NCBI GenBank assembly: GCA_945877125.1
Contig: CAMCQT010000024.1
Coordinates: 1-46,650 of the forward strand
Origin: Candidatus Brevifilum fermentans
GTDB taxonomy: Bacteria; Chloroflexota; Anaerolineae; Anaerolineales; Villigracilaceae
DNA: 46,650 bases
Direction: 5' to 3'
The notes beneath the pieces were generated by a model, which was given only the letters and a program-made list of their open reading frames with translations, was not told where the DNA came from and ran no database searches. This document shows, piece by piece, positions 40,628-46,650 of the stretch. Position 1 is the stretch's first letter. Each line of letters begins with the position of its first letter. The position numbers and the translations under genes are program-made.

Positions 40628-41641
40628 ATGAAAAAAAATAATTCCGTTGTTTTATTTAGTTTTATGATTATATTTGTCATGCTAGCCTGCAACATGCCGG
40701 GAATCACTGCAAATCAGGGTGTGGACTCTGTCCCTGCCACCGCCACAGATTTGCCCGTAGTTTCTGCTTCCGCTACATCCGCAGATGTGCCCGTTGCGAC
40801 GGTGTTTGCCCCTTCGCCTGAGCCTACCCTTGAGCCTGAACTGCCCGCACCCACACTTGCCGTTTCGCATTTATTGGTTCCCGCAGCTATTGTGAAGCCA
40901 GGCAGGTTGATCAATGATATTGTGTCTGTGGATACCGCCGCAGAGAAGCGCGCACCGTATGGCGATTCATACAAGGTCAATCGTTTTGAGCGTCCATTTT
41001 TGCAGGATATGACTTATGTTGCCGATCTGGATATTGTCAGCTTCAACTTGGCGTATGACGAAAAGTTTTTCTACGTTTCGATTGAACTGGTCGGCACAGA
41101 TCCGAATAACGACCTCGGCATTAATTACAGCGTTGAGTTTGATACGAACGCCGACGGTTTTGGCGACATGATTATCATTGCCTATCCGCCGTATAACGTT
41201 GAGTGGTCAACGAGCAATGTGCAAATCGTACAGGACACCAACCGTGATACCGGCGGACTTTCTGCTGAAAAATCAGATGCTCCTCTGCCGGGTGATGGAT
41301 ACGATGAGGTTATCTTTGATGGCGGGCGCGGCGTAGGCGCTGATGCCGACCTGGCCTGGGCGCGCGTGAATGCGGGCGATAAAGCCACCGTTCAGTTTGC
41401 ATTCAAAAAAGCATGGATCGGCACGCGCTTTATGTATGGCGTGGTCGCCGACGGCGGATTGAAGAGCATCGCCGACATGGATTATGTCGACCGCTTTACC
41501 GCCGAGGAAGCAGGCTCGCCCGTACGGGATCAGCAGGAATATCCGCTCAAGGCTTTGTACGGCGTGGATAACGTCTGCCGTGAGGTGTTTGGTTTTACAG
41601 GCACCGAGCAGGAGCCGCAACGCTGTTTGCCCACACGGTAG
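40628..41641 (+). CDS. Lipoprotein with a beta-rich extracellular domain, function unknown
   Basis: 337 residues from the ATG at 40628, which has AGGAG upstream; an in-frame ATG at 40607 is less likely. The signal ends in the lipobox VMLAC (Cys20), followed by a Pro/Ala/Val/Thr-rich tether to about residue 80. The mature domain (about 90-320) has features of a beta-sandwich of the CBM9/DOMON sort: FYVSIELVG, INYSVEFDTNADGFGDM, and an EF-hand-like Asp cluster DTNADGFGD. The C-terminus has two cysteines within VDNVCREVFGFTGTEQEPQRC. I do not recognise a specific family. It sits on the opposite strand between the two CoA-transferase subunit genes, with its own promoter and terminator. Confidence 0.72.
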   Translation: MKKNNSVVLFSFMIIFVMLACNMPGITANQGVDSVPATATDLPVVSASATSADVPVATVFAPSPEPTLEPELPAPTLAVSHLLVPAAIVKPGRLINDIVSVDTAAEKRAPYGDSYKVNRFERPFLQDMTYVADLDIVSFNLAYDEKFFYVSIELVGTDPNNDLGINYSVEFDTNADGFGDMIIIAYPPYNVEWSTSNVQIVQDTNRDTGGLSAEKSDAPLPGDGYDEVIFDGGRGVGADADLAWARVNAGDKATVQFAFKKAWIGTRFMYGVVADGGLKSIADMDYVDRFTAEEAGSPVRDQQEYPLKALYGVDNVCREVFGFTGTEQEPQRCLPTR

Positions 41642-41667
41642 CGAGGCGTAATTATCCCAATTTAATG

Positions 41668-41739
41668 GGACGCTGATGAACGCTGATTTTCGCTGATAAA
41701 AAATTTAGCGTTTTCTGTGCGCGAAGCGATCAGCGGCCC
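41668..41739. repeat. Three 10-bp GCTGAT repeats within an imperfect palindrome
   Basis: CGCTGAT occurs at 41671, 41681 and 41691 in 10-base phase. The start GGGACGCTGAT is matched by ATCAGCGGCCC at 41729-41739 on the other arm. It is non-coding and lies between the lipoprotein gene and its terminator. Confidence 0.55.
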
Positions 41740-41751
41740 TTTTCAGTCTTA

Positions 41752-41798
41752 ATAAATCGCCCACGAAAGATTGATTTCGGGGCGATTTATATTTTTTA
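41752..41798. terminator. Terminator between the lipoprotein and alpha/beta hydrolase genes
   Basis: ATAAATCGCCC (41752-41762) pairs with 41780-41790; CGAAA/TTTCG extends the stem inside, across one bulge. ATTTTTTATT follows. The surrounding genes are convergent, and it may serve both. Confidence 0.75.
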
Positions 41799-41813
41799 TT
41801 GAAGTTCGTTTTA

Positions 41814-42650
41814 TCAAATATTGGAAAGAAACGCTCGCATGAGGTTATGAACTTTCTCTGGATATTCCAGCGGCAGGATGTGCGTTGAGTTTTCCAGAGT
41901 CTTGATTTGAATTCGCGGATTTTTCTTTCTCACAAGAGTTGCTGCGTTTTCCAAAAAGGTATCTGTCTCTGCGCCGCGGATGATGAGCGTGGGGATTTGC
42001 AGTTTTGGCAATTCGCGCCACAGGTCAAAATCGCGCAAGCCTGTCAGGTAGATGTGAGATTCCCATTCGGGTGAGTAGATCAGTTCAAAGCCGCCGTCTG
42101 TTTTGGGCTTGGCGATGCCTGCGATATATGCACGTAAATTTTCATCGCTCATGTGTTTGAAGACTTCACGCGCACGATAGCCGCGAAAGACCATATCTAA
42201 ATTGTCGAAGGTGCGGCGGCGTTTGAGTGAGCCAGCAATTTTTGGGTGCAGGATATTGCCAAGTCCCAGCGTGCGGACGAGATTCCACATGACCAAATAG
42301 GACGGCACGAACAGCACGGGGTCAAGCAAAATCAATGCGCGGAATTTATTAGGGTCGCGCAGGGCGGCGCGCAGGGTGACGATGCCTCCGATGGAATGAC
42401 CCACCCCAATGGCTGGACCATGCCTGCACGTCGTCAGGAAGTGCAGCAAGTCATCAGAAAGAGGATGCCAGTCGGTGATGTCGTCAATTTTTGAATCATC
42501 CCAAAGCGGGCGGAGTTTCATTCCAAAGACGTGATGCTGTGTTTTTAGCAGTTCAAACAATGGACTGTAGCAATCGGGCGGGTAGCCGTTTGCGTGCAGA
42601 AAATGTAGCGGCGTGCCTTCGCCGCCATAATCAAAGTGTGGAATATTCAT
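41814..42650 (-). CDS. Alpha/beta hydrolase
   Basis: 278 residues of the cytoplasmic alpha/beta-hydrolase_1 type (no signal peptide). The oxyanion region is FLHANGYPPDCYSPLF; the nucleophile is in GVGHSIGGIVTLRAAL (about S96); the acid is probably the Asp of IIRGAETDTFLE; the histidine is in NSTHILPLEYPEKV. Between them lies a helical cap. Members include esterases, lipases and C-C hydrolases, so the substrate is open. No ribosome site is evident. It lies 65 bases downstream of CoA-transferase subunit A, separated by two small hairpins, so transcription together is possible. Confidence 0.85.
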   Translation of the reverse strand: MNIPHFDYGGEGTPLHFLHANGYPPDCYSPLFELLKTQHHVFGMKLRPLWDDSKIDDITDWHPLSDDLLHFLTTCRHGPAIGVGHSIGGIVTLRAALRDPNKFRALILLDPVLFVPSYLVMWNLVRTLGLGNILHPKIAGSLKRRRTFDNLDMVFRGYRAREVFKHMSDENLRAYIAGIAKPKTDGGFELIYSPEWESHIYLTGLRDFDLWRELPKLQIPTLIIRGAETDTFLENAATLVRKKNPRIQIKTLENSTHILPLEYPEKVHNLMRAFLSNI

Positions 42651-42667
42651 AGTTGTTTTTGTGGATT

Positions 42668-42709
42668 GCAGACTTCAGTCTGCGTTTATTCTGCGGATAA
42701 AAGTCCGCA
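42668..42709. repeat. Pair of small hairpins
   Basis: GCAGACT/AGTCTGC (42668-42683) and TGCGGA/TCCGCA (42692-42709) lie in the 65-base gap between the subunit A and alpha/beta hydrolase genes. The motifs (GCAGACT, AGTCCGC) recall the inverted repeat at 33916-33967. Confidence 0.5.
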
Positions 42710-42715
42710 TCCCAT

Positions 42716-43618
42716 TTAATATTTTCCGTAGTTGATTTTCTCGCTGTACAACGCTTCGACCTTCAAACGGTCGTGAGCCTTTTCGCCGAGTTTTTCCCAA
42801 TACTCTGCGCGGTCTTCGACGCCGTAGACCCATTCATCGAGATACGCCTTGACGGTCTCCTGCGATTCGCTGATCTTATCCCATGCGAGATAAAACTCGT
42901 TGTCGCGGTCGTAATAGCCCTGTGAATAAGATGGATGACTCGCGTGCGGGACGTGACACACTGCGTCCACAATATTGGCGGGGATCATGGTGCGGTTCGG
43001 GTCGGAGCGGATGACTGATTCGTCGACGATTTCTTCGGCGGTCAGGATGACTTTTTTCGCTGCGAACGCGGCTTCTTTTTGCTCGCCAATGATGCCCCAC
43101 AAATGCGCGTTGCCGTTTGAATCCGCGCGCTGCACGTGGACAATTGCCACATCTGGATTCAACGCGGGAACGACGATCACATCCTTGCCGCCGTACGGGT
43201 CGGGGATGCGTTTGATGAGCGGATTAACTTGTTCGAGGCTGGTTGCGCCCGTTTGGTTCATGGGCAAAAATGGCAAGCCAGCCGCGCCTGCCTGCAAACG
43301 GGTAATCATGCCGAAGTGCGAATATTCCTCCCATTCGAGTTCGCCTTTTTCAACGGCGGTGCGTATGATGCGGAGCGAACCGACGCCGGGGTTTCCCATG
43401 TACGAAAAGATGATTTTCTTCGCGCAGCCCGCCGCGACCATTTGATCGTAGATCAGGTCGGGTGTGGCGCGCGCAAGGGTGAGATTTTTTCTACCCTGAC
43501 GAATGATCTCGTGTCCTGCGGCGAAGGGGATGAGATGAGTGAAACCTGCGGCGTAAACCACATCGCCGTCGCTGACGTATTCTGCAATTGCCTGCTTGAG
43601 TGAAATGAGCTTGGACAT
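42716..43618 (-). CDS. CoA-transferase, subunit A (glutaconate CoA-transferase-like)
   Basis: 300 residues of family I CoA-transferase alpha type. Features: LKQAIAEYVSDGDVVYAAGFTHLIPFAAGHEIIRQ, IIFSYMGNPGVGS and VPALNPDVAIVHVQRADSNGNAHLWG. I start it at the ATG at 43618, where family similarity begins; the in-frame Lys/Arg-rich sequence from 43672 lies inside the preceding gene. It begins just past the stop of the small membrane protein gene (43620), so the two share a transcript. The enzyme needs subunit B, whose gene is separated by an alpha/beta hydrolase and an oppositely oriented lipoprotein gene. Substrate unknown. Confidence 0.88.
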   Translation of the reverse strand: MSKLISLKQAIAEYVSDGDVVYAAGFTHLIPFAAGHEIIRQGRKNLTLARATPDLIYDQMVAAGCAKKIIFSYMGNPGVGSLRIIRTAVEKGELEWEEYSHFGMITRLQAGAAGLPFLPMNQTGATSLEQVNPLIKRIPDPYGGKDVIVVPALNPDVAIVHVQRADSNGNAHLWGIIGEQKEAAFAAKKVILTAEEIVDESVIRSDPNRTMIPANIVDAVCHVPHASHPSYSQGYYDRDNEFYLAWDKISESQETVKAYLDEWVYGVEDRAEYWEKLGEKAHDRLKVEALYSEKINYGKY

Positions 43619-43619
43619 T

Positions 43620-43889
43620 TTATTTTTTCTTTGCCTCTTGGTTGCCTTGTTTTTTCTTTCTTCTTTCTTCACGCTGTTTATTTAGCCATGCAAAACGCCC
43701 TGCGGAGGGCGGCGGCTTTTTGCTGCGTCGAAACATCCAGCCAATGCCGATCATCAAAAGCGCCACGAATAGAAAGTCAAAGTCTGCCTGTTCGGCAAGG
43801 TCAGATGTGACAAAGAGAATAAACGCCCCGCCGCCGATGACGTAAAAAAATATTCCCACACGGTAAATTAAGGGGTCTTCTGAATCCAT
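43620..43889 (-). CDS. Small membrane protein with basic tail
   Basis: 89 residues with two predicted helices (about 10-27, VGIFFYVIGGGAFILFVT, and 36-53, FDFLFVALLMIGIGWMFR). A proline/serine stretch and a strongly basic C-terminus (KQREERRKKKQGNQEAKKK) would face the cytoplasm. I do not recognise the family. Its stop is directly next to the start of CoA-transferase subunit A. It may be a real operon member or a lineage-specific gene. Confidence 0.6.
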   Translation of the reverse strand: MDSEDPLIYRVGIFFYVIGGGAFILFVTSDLAEQADFDFLFVALLMIGIGWMFRRSKKPPPSAGRFAWLNKQREERRKKKQGNQEAKKK

Positions 43890-43945
43890 GCTCTTATTTT
43901 ACCTTTGGAGGGACGAAGGATAAAGGGCGAAGGGCAAAGGATAAA

Positions 43946-44050
43946 GGATGAATGATGAAGGATGAATGATGAAAAAAAACAAGCCCCTGCTTACGCAGTG
44001 ATGGGCTTGTTTGACCTTCGACTTTTGACCTTCGACTTTTGACTTTTGAC
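43946..44050. repeat. Two 14-bp tandem repeats flanking a terminator hairpin
   Basis: The unit GGATGAATGATGAA occurs twice at 43946-43973, in a purine-rich run starting near 43913. The unit TTGACCTTCGACTT occurs twice at 44011-44038, followed by shorter TTGAC copies. The terminator stem lies between the two. Such slippage-prone repeats are non-coding. Confidence 0.7.
43969..44012 (-). terminator. Terminator of the aldehyde dehydrogenase gene
   Basis: AAACAAGCCC (43977-43986) pairs with GGGCTTGTTT (44003-44012) around a loop that contains a TGC/GCA mini-stem. On the minus strand a T8 tract follows the stem. Confidence 0.75.
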
Positions 44051-44054
44051 TAAC

Positions 44055-45629
44055 CTACCTCACCAACGACCTGATCTGCTCGTGCATGTAAAGCGGAAGA
44101 TAGTAATGCCCGCCTGCGTTCTTGCCGCTGGAGCCGGAGCCTTTCCAGCCGCCAAAGGGTTGGAAGCCGGGCCACGCGCCCGTCGTTGCGCCTTGCGGAC
44201 GATTGGCGTAGGTCACGCCCGCTTCGATTTTGTCGAAGAACCAGTCGGTTTCTGCGGGGGAGCCGTAGAAACCTGCCGTCAGTCCGTAGTTCACGTCGTT
44301 GGCGATCTGCATGGCTTCGTCCATATTTTTTACTCTACCAATGGTTGTGATCGGCAGGAACATCTCATGTGTCCACAAGGGATGACTCAACGGCAGGTCG
44401 GTGACTAAAGTGGGCTCGCAGAAATAGCCTTTGTCAAATTCAGCGCCGGTTTTGACATGCCCGCCGGTCAGGAATTTTCCTCCGTCTTGGTTGATCTCTT
44501 CGCAGAAATTCTGGAAGTCTTTGTAGGCGGCTGCGTTGATCACAGGCCCGGTGTACGTGCTGCGATTCGTTGGGTCGCCGATGACTAATTTTGAGGCGGC
44601 ATCTCCCAAACGGCTGACCAGCTCATCGTAGACAGAATCCTCTACCAGGACGCGCGAAGCGGCGGAGCATTTCTGTCCCTGCAAACCAAAGGCCGAGCGG
44701 ATAATTCCAATCGCGGCGCGTTCTAAATCTGCATTCTTAGAAACGATGACGGGATTCTTTCCACCGAGTTCCAAGATCAGCGGGCGCACGTAGTTGCGTT
44801 TTCCGTTGTCTTGCACCATCTTCATGCCCACATCGAACGAGCCGGTGAAGGTGATGCCGTCCACTTCGTTGTTATCCACGAGCGCCTGCCCCAGCGTGGA
44901 GCCGGGTCCCGTGACAAAATTCACCACGCCGTCTGGAATGCCCGCATCGCGGAAGCAATCCACCAACAGGCGCGCGATCCATGCGGTGTCGGTGGCGGGT
45001 TTGAGGACAACCGTGTTGCCTGCCACAAGCGCCGCGCCCATCGGGCCGCCTGACAAAGCAAACGGAAAGTTGAACGGCGAAACCACCAGCCACACGCCAT
45101 ACGGGCGAAGCACAGACACGTTGCGCGATTCGTAGCCCACAAGCGGGTCTCTGCCCATCTCGACAATGTAGCCGTCGTTCTTTTCCATTTGATCGCACGA
45201 ATAATAAATGAGGTCGGCGGTTTCCTGCACGTCGCCCAAAGACTCCATGCGGTTCTTGCCCACTTCCATTGCCATGCCTGCGCCCAGTTCAAAAATGCGT
45301 TCTTCAATTAATGAAGCCGCCTTGCGGATCACCTCCACGCGTTTTTGCCACGGGGTATGGCTCCAGGCCGGGAAAGCCGCGCGCGCCGCATCCATTGCCT
45401 GCTGAGCGTGGCTGGCGCTGCCTTTTTGCATCTTCGCCAACATCCAATCAGTATTTACGGGGGAGCGGTCGTCAAATTTTTCATCGGCAAAAACATCCTT
45501 GCCGTTAATGAACATGCCGTATTCCCTGCCCATATTTTGTTTGAGCTTTTCCACGGCTTTATCAAAGCCAATGTGCAGTTCCTCGGGCGGGTTGAACATG
45601 GTTGAGTACGTGAGTTTGAAATTTGTCAT
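44055..45629 (-). CDS. L-glutamate gamma-semialdehyde (1-pyrroline-5-carboxylate) dehydrogenase-like
   Basis: 524 residues of the aldehyde dehydrogenase superfamily. The catalytic residues are E287 in LILELGGKNPVIV and C321 in LQGQKCSAASR, with the usual 34-residue spacing. The motifs NGKDVFADEKFDDRSPVN, SPFNFPFALSGGP and the C-terminal block QPFGGWKGSGSSGKNAGGHYYL fit the P5CDH group, which oxidises glutamate semialdehyde from proline to glutamate with NAD. I use the ATG at 45629 (AGAGGC upstream) instead of an in-frame ATG 16 codons earlier. No proline dehydrogenase gene lies beside it here. It ends at a terminator. Confidence 0.88.
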   Translation of the reverse strand: MTNFKLTYSTMFNPPEELHIGFDKAVEKLKQNMGREYGMFINGKDVFADEKFDDRSPVNTDWMLAKMQKGSASHAQQAMDAARAAFPAWSHTPWQKRVEVIRKAASLIEERIFELGAGMAMEVGKNRMESLGDVQETADLIYYSCDQMEKNDGYIVEMGRDPLVGYESRNVSVLRPYGVWLVVSPFNFPFALSGGPMGAALVAGNTVVLKPATDTAWIARLLVDCFRDAGIPDGVVNFVTGPGSTLGQALVDNNEVDGITFTGSFDVGMKMVQDNGKRNYVRPLILELGGKNPVIVSKNADLERAAIGIIRSAFGLQGQKCSAASRVLVEDSVYDELVSRLGDAASKLVIGDPTNRSTYTGPVINAAAYKDFQNFCEEINQDGGKFLTGGHVKTGAEFDKGYFCEPTLVTDLPLSHPLWTHEMFLPITTIGRVKNMDEAMQIANDVNYGLTAGFYGSPAETDWFFDKIEAGVTYANRPQGATTGAWPGFQPFGGWKGSGSSGKNAGGHYYLPLYMHEQIRSLVR

Positions 45630-45766
45630 CGGTTGCCTCTTTTTGAAATAAATCGAATTATAAGATATTTTATACAAAAACGATAATAATTATCTTGTTT
45701 TTATCTAAGCATTGGATAAGAAACCGTAAGACGGCAAAAAATAGAGTTGTCTCTGTTGCAATATAT

Positions 45767-45840
45767 TATGTCATTCTGAGCGAAGCGAAGAATCTCTGAT
45801 TTCAATGGTAGAGACCCTTCGCTCCGCTCAGGGAATCATA
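45767..45840. repeat. Dispersed palindromic repeat (GTCATTCTGAGCGAAGCGAAG type)
   Basis: Left arm starts TATGTCATTCTGAGCGAAG; the right arm ends CGCTCCGCTCAGGGAATCATA as its imperfect reverse complement, with AATCTC/GAGACC inside. It ends directly at the ribosome site (AAGGAG, 45840) of the thioredoxin-like gene, so it would form a strong hairpin in the leader. Confidence 0.7.
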
Positions 45841-45854
45841 AGGAGATTTATTTG

Positions 45855-46391
45855 ATGAAACCCCGCTTCTTTTTCCAGGCTCTGGGGCTGGTTGCTGTAC
45901 TATTGACAGCTTCCTGCGCCCCAGCAGTTACCGCGCCCGCCGCACCGACAACAGAGGCTGTTGTTCCCGCCACAGCCGCCCCCGCAGATGCATCCTCTGC
46001 GCCCGCCGCGACAGCATCTGCTCCCACACAAGCTGTGGAAGTTCAAGCCGTCGCCACCTCGCGTGGACCCAACCTCGAAGCCACCGACCCAGCCACGGTC
46101 AGCCTGGCTTCGGGTCAATTACAACTGGTGGAATTTTTCCGCTTTACGTGAGGTACCTGCCGCGCAATGGCGCCCATGGTTCATGGGCTAGAAGCAGAGT
46201 ATTCTGGCAAGATCAAGTTCTCCTTTCTTGATGCCGACGACCCCAATACAGATTCCTTCCAGCGCACGCTTGGATTCTATTATCAACCTGAGTTTTATCT
46301 GCTCGATGCAAACGGAAACGTCTTGAAAAAATTTGTAGGTTTTATTTCGCAAGAGGAATTTAAAGCCGAATTTGCAAAACACATTCAATAG
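45855..46391 (+). CDS. Thioredoxin-like lipoprotein, predicted selenoprotein with in-frame UGA (Sec99)
   Basis: Read through the TGA at 46149-46151, this gives one 178-residue protein. The lipoprotein signal ends LLTASC (Cys21); an Ala/Pro/Thr-rich tether runs to about residue 80. The thioredoxin-fold domain then starts ASGQLQLVEFFRFT. At the redox site the sequence is FT-U99-G-T-C102-RAMAP, where homologues have C-x-x-C. The frame continues without gap through the strand FSFLDADDPN and the cis-proline loop YYQPEFYLLDANGNVL to the end. The ATG at 45855 has AAGGAG upstream. A SECIS-like hairpin lies at 46172-46188. Conventional reading gives two fragments, 45855-46151 and an internal ATG at 46167, neither a complete domain. 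A sequencing error or nonsense mutation is the alternative. Confidence 0.72.
46149..46151 (+). other. Predicted selenocysteine codon UGA (Sec99)
   Basis: This TGA stands where the first cysteine of the thioredoxin CxxC motif is expected and is followed by Gly-Thr-Cys. Both flanks are in the same frame and both belong to the same fold. TGA is a normal stop elsewhere in the window, so a general recoding to Trp is excluded, and Trp would not fit here. Confidence 0.7.
46172..46188 (+). promoter_or_regulatory. Putative bacterial SECIS hairpin
   Basis: GCCCATG (46172-46178) and CATGGGC (46182-46188) form a perfect 7-bp stem with loop GUU. A 6-bp stem with the larger loop GGUUC is equally possible. 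The loop begins with G and starts 27 bases after the UGA. A G at the start of a small apical loop at about this distance is what I recall of bacterial SECIS elements read by SelB. Confidence 0.6.
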
Positions 46392-46411
46392 ACTTTATCT
46401 GTTGAAACATC

Positions 46412-46452
46412 AAAAGCAGGCTTGACCACTGTGGTCAAGCCTGCTTTTTTTA
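46412..46452 (+). terminator. Rho-independent terminator
   Basis: A 17-bp perfect stem (46412-46428 with 46432-46448; core GCAGGCTTGACCA) has a CTG loop and a T-tract to 46451. It ends the thioredoxin-like gene. Confidence 0.9.
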
Positions 46453-46456
46453 ATGC

Positions 46457-46462
46457 TATAAT
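46457..46462 (+). promoter_or_regulatory. Possible -10 element of the last gene
   Basis: A perfect TATAAT lies 35 bases before the GTG at 46498. No convincing -35 is seen, since that region is the terminator stem. Confidence 0.3.
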
Positions 46463-46497
46463 TTTTTTACATTTTTTATCGAAAAACGGAGGTTGTC

Positions 46498-46650
46498 GTG
46501 CGAATTAATAAAAAATATTTGGTTCAATTATTTTCCATTGCAATTATCACATCCCTGCTCACCGCATGTAATCTTAGTGTAACGACTCCCACCTCGCTTG
46601 CGAGTGAAACGCCGGAACTTCCATTAAGTACCGCTACACCGGCTTTATCG
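46498..46650 (+). CDS. Lipoprotein, 3' truncated by the window edge
   Basis: The 51 visible codons start at a GTG with a strong ribosome site (GGAGG, 46488-46492, 5 bases upstream). The N-terminus is a lipoprotein signal: MRINKKYLVQLFS, a hydrophobic core and the lipobox LLTAC (Cys24). A Thr/Ser/Pro-rich tether follows (TTPTSLASETPELPLSTATP), as in the other lipoproteins here. The functional domain lies outside the window, so the product cannot be named. Confidence 0.75.
   Translation, partial: MRINKKYLVQLFSIAIITSLLTACNLSVTTPTSLASETPELPLSTATPALS

Noticed and set aside
43913-44050. Short repeats near 43950 and 44020 as a CRISPR remnant.
   Set aside because: The units are 14 bp, directly tandem, and without spacers or cas genes.
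46149-46151. TGA read as tryptophan (alternative genetic code).
   Set aside because: TGA ends many genes here (for example 24145, 29173 and 12530 in ATGA overlaps), and Trp would not restore the C-x-x-C site.
46149-46391. Reading the thioredoxin-like locus as a gene ending at 46151 plus a second gene starting at the ATG at 46167.
   Set aside because: The fold is split exactly at its redox motif, both parts are in one frame, and the second ATG has no ribosome site. Recoding of the TGA explains the data better; a point mutation remains the alternative.

Overview
The window reads as chromosomal DNA of a bacterium most like a member of the Chloroflexota (Anaerolineae-type). This is inferred from gene content: very large secreted LamG/FN3/InlB-repeat/FG-GAP-like proteins, lipoproteins with Cys-Ala-Pro starts and Ala/Pro/Thr-rich linkers, a DUF4012 protein, a PknB-type kinase fused to a formylglycine-enzyme-like domain, and a DUF2723 membrane protein. 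No rRNA, tRNA, CRISPR array, transposase or phage gene was recognised. ATG, GTG and probably leader-poor starts occur; TGA is used as an ordinary stop in many genes.

Layout. (1) 1-8859: two exported surface proteins on the + strand, the first cut by the window edge, sharing an almost identical C-terminal FG-GAP-like module. A MITE-like palindrome lies between them. (2) 9257-17642: a surface-polysaccharide cluster (flippase, FkbM methyltransferase, polymerase-like protein, GT2, second FkbM, WcaI-like GT4, BY-kinase). The first three genes are visibly AT-rich, as is common for exchanged O-antigen/exopolysaccharide genes. A convergent DUF4012 protein follows, then a small secreted protein, a DUF2723 protein and a low-molecular-weight tyrosine phosphatase. 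(3) 22880-25023: an M20 peptidase/deacylase overlapping a guanidino-group hydrolase. (4) 25129-31473: two lipoprotein esterases (a subtype-B-tannase-like enzyme and an HGGG-type hydrolase) divergent from an OmpR-type two-component operon that continues into a small membrane protein and a DedA protein. All three promoters carry the same tandem CTTCAGA-like boxes at the same distance from the -10, so this looks like one local regulon. (5) 31564-37565: minus-strand genes for membrane proteins, an EamA transporter, a HAD-like protein, a GT-C-like protein and a CPBP protease. (6) 37744-39663: a membrane Ser/Thr kinase fused to a SUMF1-like domain. (7) 39725-45629: CoA-transferase subunits B and A separated by unrelated genes, an alpha/beta hydrolase, a lipoprotein, and a P5C-dehydrogenase-like aldehyde dehydrogenase. 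(8) 45855-46391: a lipoprotein of thioredoxin fold whose active-site first cysteine codon is an in-frame TGA, followed by a hairpin fitting a bacterial SECIS element. I read it as a selenoprotein. (9) A lipoprotein gene runs off the right edge.

The strongest leads for novelty are the predicted selenocysteine thioredoxin-like lipoprotein with its SECIS-like hairpin (45855-46391) and the shared operator that ties the two-component system to the two exported esterases (27060-28366).
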